From Nocardioides sp. URHA0020 (GTDB taxonomy: Bacteria > Actinomycetota > Actinomycetes > Propionibacteriales > Nocardioidaceae): a stretch of DNA of 64,000 nt. Position 1 is the first letter of the stretch. Every line of letters begins with the position of its first letter. The translations under genes and the position numbers were made by a program. Below are positions 63,152 to 64,000 of the stretch, in pieces. The stretch is taken from NCBI RefSeq assembly GCF_000620705.1, contig NZ_JIAR01000033.1:62001-126000 (forward strand), in the 5' to 3' direction. Under the pieces are notes generated by a model, which worked only from the letters and a program-made list of their open reading frames with translations, did not search any database and was not told where the DNA came from.

Positions 63152-64000
63152 ATGGCCAGCCAGGTCATGATCCACCTGCTGGGTGCGCCCAGGATCGAGG
63201 TCCCGGGCGGATCCGACGCGCACCTGCGTGGTCGGAAGTCCTGGGCCGTGCTCGCCTACCTGGCGCTCACCCGGCGACCGGCATCGCGCCAGCACCTGTC
63301 CGCCCTGCTGTTCCCGGACGCGGACGACCCGCTCGGCGCGCTGCGGTGGGCGCTGGCCGACCTGCGCCGGACCCTCGGCTCGGCGATCCGCCTCACCGGG
63401 GACCCCGTCGAGCTGCACCTGGCGGCCGGCACGACCGTGGACGCCGAGCTGGTGCTGACCGGCACCGGTGAGGGCTGGCGTACGGCGGTGCCCGGCGAGC
63501 TGCTGGAAGGCATCCACCTCGAGGGTTGCCCGAGCTTCGACACCTGGCTCGAGATCGAGCGTCGCCGGGTGGGCGCCGCGTGCGAGGCCGTGCTGCACGA
63601 GCAGGCACTGCGTCACCTCGGCTACGGCCGGCTCACCGAGGCCGTGTCCTCGGCGAGCCGGCTGGTCGAGCTGAACCCGCTCGAGGAGAACAACCAGGTC
63701 CTGCTGGTGCGCTGCCTGACCGCCGCGGGGCAGACCGACACGGCCCGCGAGCAGGTCGAGCGCTGCACCCGCCTCTTCCACCGCGAGCTGGACGTCGTGC
63801 CGTCCGCCGCGCTCGAGACGGCCCTCCGGGCCGGTCGCGGCTCCACCCACACCGGGGCGTCGCGGGGCCGGGAGGCAGCGCTCGCCCAGCTGGAGGCCGG
63901 GCAGGCCGCTGTCAACGCCGGGGCCGTCGACGCCGGCCTGGAGTGCCTGCGTCGGGCGGTCGGCGACGCCGCGGCAGCAGGTGAGGACGAGATCCGCGTG
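63152..64000 (+). CDS. BTAD-type transcriptional activator, N-terminal part
   Basis: The gene runs off the right edge; 283 codons are visible from ATG 63152. N-terminus: VMIHLLGAPRIEVPGGSDAHL and SWAVLAYLALTRRPASRQHL, a winged-helix DNA-binding domain of SARP/AfsR type, with LFPDADDPLGALRWALADLR. Then a bacterial transcriptional activator domain of TPR helices (GCPSFDTWLEIERRRVGAAC ... YGRLTEAVSSASRLVELNPL, LFHRELDVVPSAALETAL). The end of the visible part starts a further helical TPR-like region. Large MalT/AfsR-like regulators have such beginnings. Targets unknown. Confidence 0.85.
   Translation, partial: MASQVMIHLLGAPRIEVPGGSDAHLRGRKSWAVLAYLALTRRPASRQHLSALLFPDADDPLGALRWALADLRRTLGSAIRLTGDPVELHLAAGTTVDAELVLTGTGEGWRTAVPGELLEGIHLEGCPSFDTWLEIERRRVGAACEAVLHEQALRHLGYGRLTEAVSSASRLVELNPLEENNQVLLVRCLTAAGQTDTAREQVERCTRLFHRELDVVPSAALETALRAGRGSTHTGASRGREAALAQLEAGQAAVNAGAVDAGLECLRRAVGDAAAAGEDEIRV

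Overview
The window is high-GC DNA (roughly 70 percent or more by eye) with dense short-spaced or overlapping genes, GTG starts and strong GC3 bias. The gene set is actinobacterial: two-subunit methylmalonyl-CoA mutase with MeaB, a fused five-helix SdhC with SdhA/SdhB, a second mycobacterial-type Sdh1, AbiEi/DUF559 proteins, and PKD surface proteins. Together with characteristic interspersed hairpin repeats this suggests Nocardioides or a close relative (Nocardioidaceae). That assignment is an inference; no rRNA or other marker is present. I saw no tRNA, rRNA, CRISPR array or prophage.

Layout. 1-3.1 kb: start of lipoamide dehydrogenase, a gamma-glutamylcyclotransferase-like gene, an AbiEi/DUF559 nuclease-like gene bracketed by about 90-bp inverted structured repeats, a VOC protein and purine nucleoside phosphorylase. 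3.1-8.4 kb: TetR regulator, quinone oxidoreductase, sulfotransferase, heme oxygenase, and a MerR regulator with an aldo-keto reductase, both genes preceded by the same operator-promoter. 8.5-12.2 kb: large secreted propeller/PKD protein and an array of palindromic repeats. 12.3-17.8 kb: phosphosugar mutase, deoC, an aldehyde dehydrogenase and a truncated aldehyde dehydrogenase-like protein. 17.8-24.4 kb: VWA/solute-binding protein, uridine-kinase-like P-loop protein, C39-like peptidase, antiporter, adenosine deaminase and MaoC hydratase. 24.5-32.4 kb: a nucleoside uptake and catabolism operon (BMP lipoprotein, ATPase, two permeases, cytidine deaminase, an embedded cytochrome P450, thymidine phosphorylase). 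32.6-44 kb: M20 amidohydrolase, ScyD/ScyE-like protein, meaB, purple-acid-phosphatase-like protein, HupE-like protein, a BMP-like lipoprotein and mutAB. 44-47 kb: second palindromic array and a sulfatase. 46.2-54.6 kb: two different succinate dehydrogenase operons, divergently oriented around a glycosyltransferase. 54.7-64 kb: a two-ATPase, two-permease FtsX/MacB-type ABC operon, RidA, a tautomerase and the start of a BTAD regulator.

How the genes fit together. punA, the phosphosugar mutase, deoC, aldehyde dehydrogenase, add, deoA, cdd, the P-loop kinase and the BMP-type ABC importer together form a nucleoside salvage pathway: uptake, deamination, phosphorolysis to (deoxy)ribose-1-phosphate, mutation to the 5-phosphate, then aldolase cleavage to glyceraldehyde-3-phosphate and acetaldehyde, which the aldehyde dehydrogenase can oxidise. 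Methylmalonyl-CoA mutase with MeaB yields succinyl-CoA, feeding the two succinate dehydrogenases. The order punA-pgm-(deoC)-add-deoA-cdd-sdh resembles what I recall from mycobacteria and Streptomyces.

Non-coding structure is the most unusual aspect. There are three copies of an 'A' repeat (two inverted around the DUF559-type gene, one solitary terminator-like copy), two roughly 0.6-0.75 kb arrays of about 110-bp 'B' hairpins upstream of biosynthetic or metabolic promoters, and a reduced B-type cluster inside the sdh1 operon. At least eleven genes have a TANNNT box 6-7 nt before the start codon, the signature of leaderless transcription.
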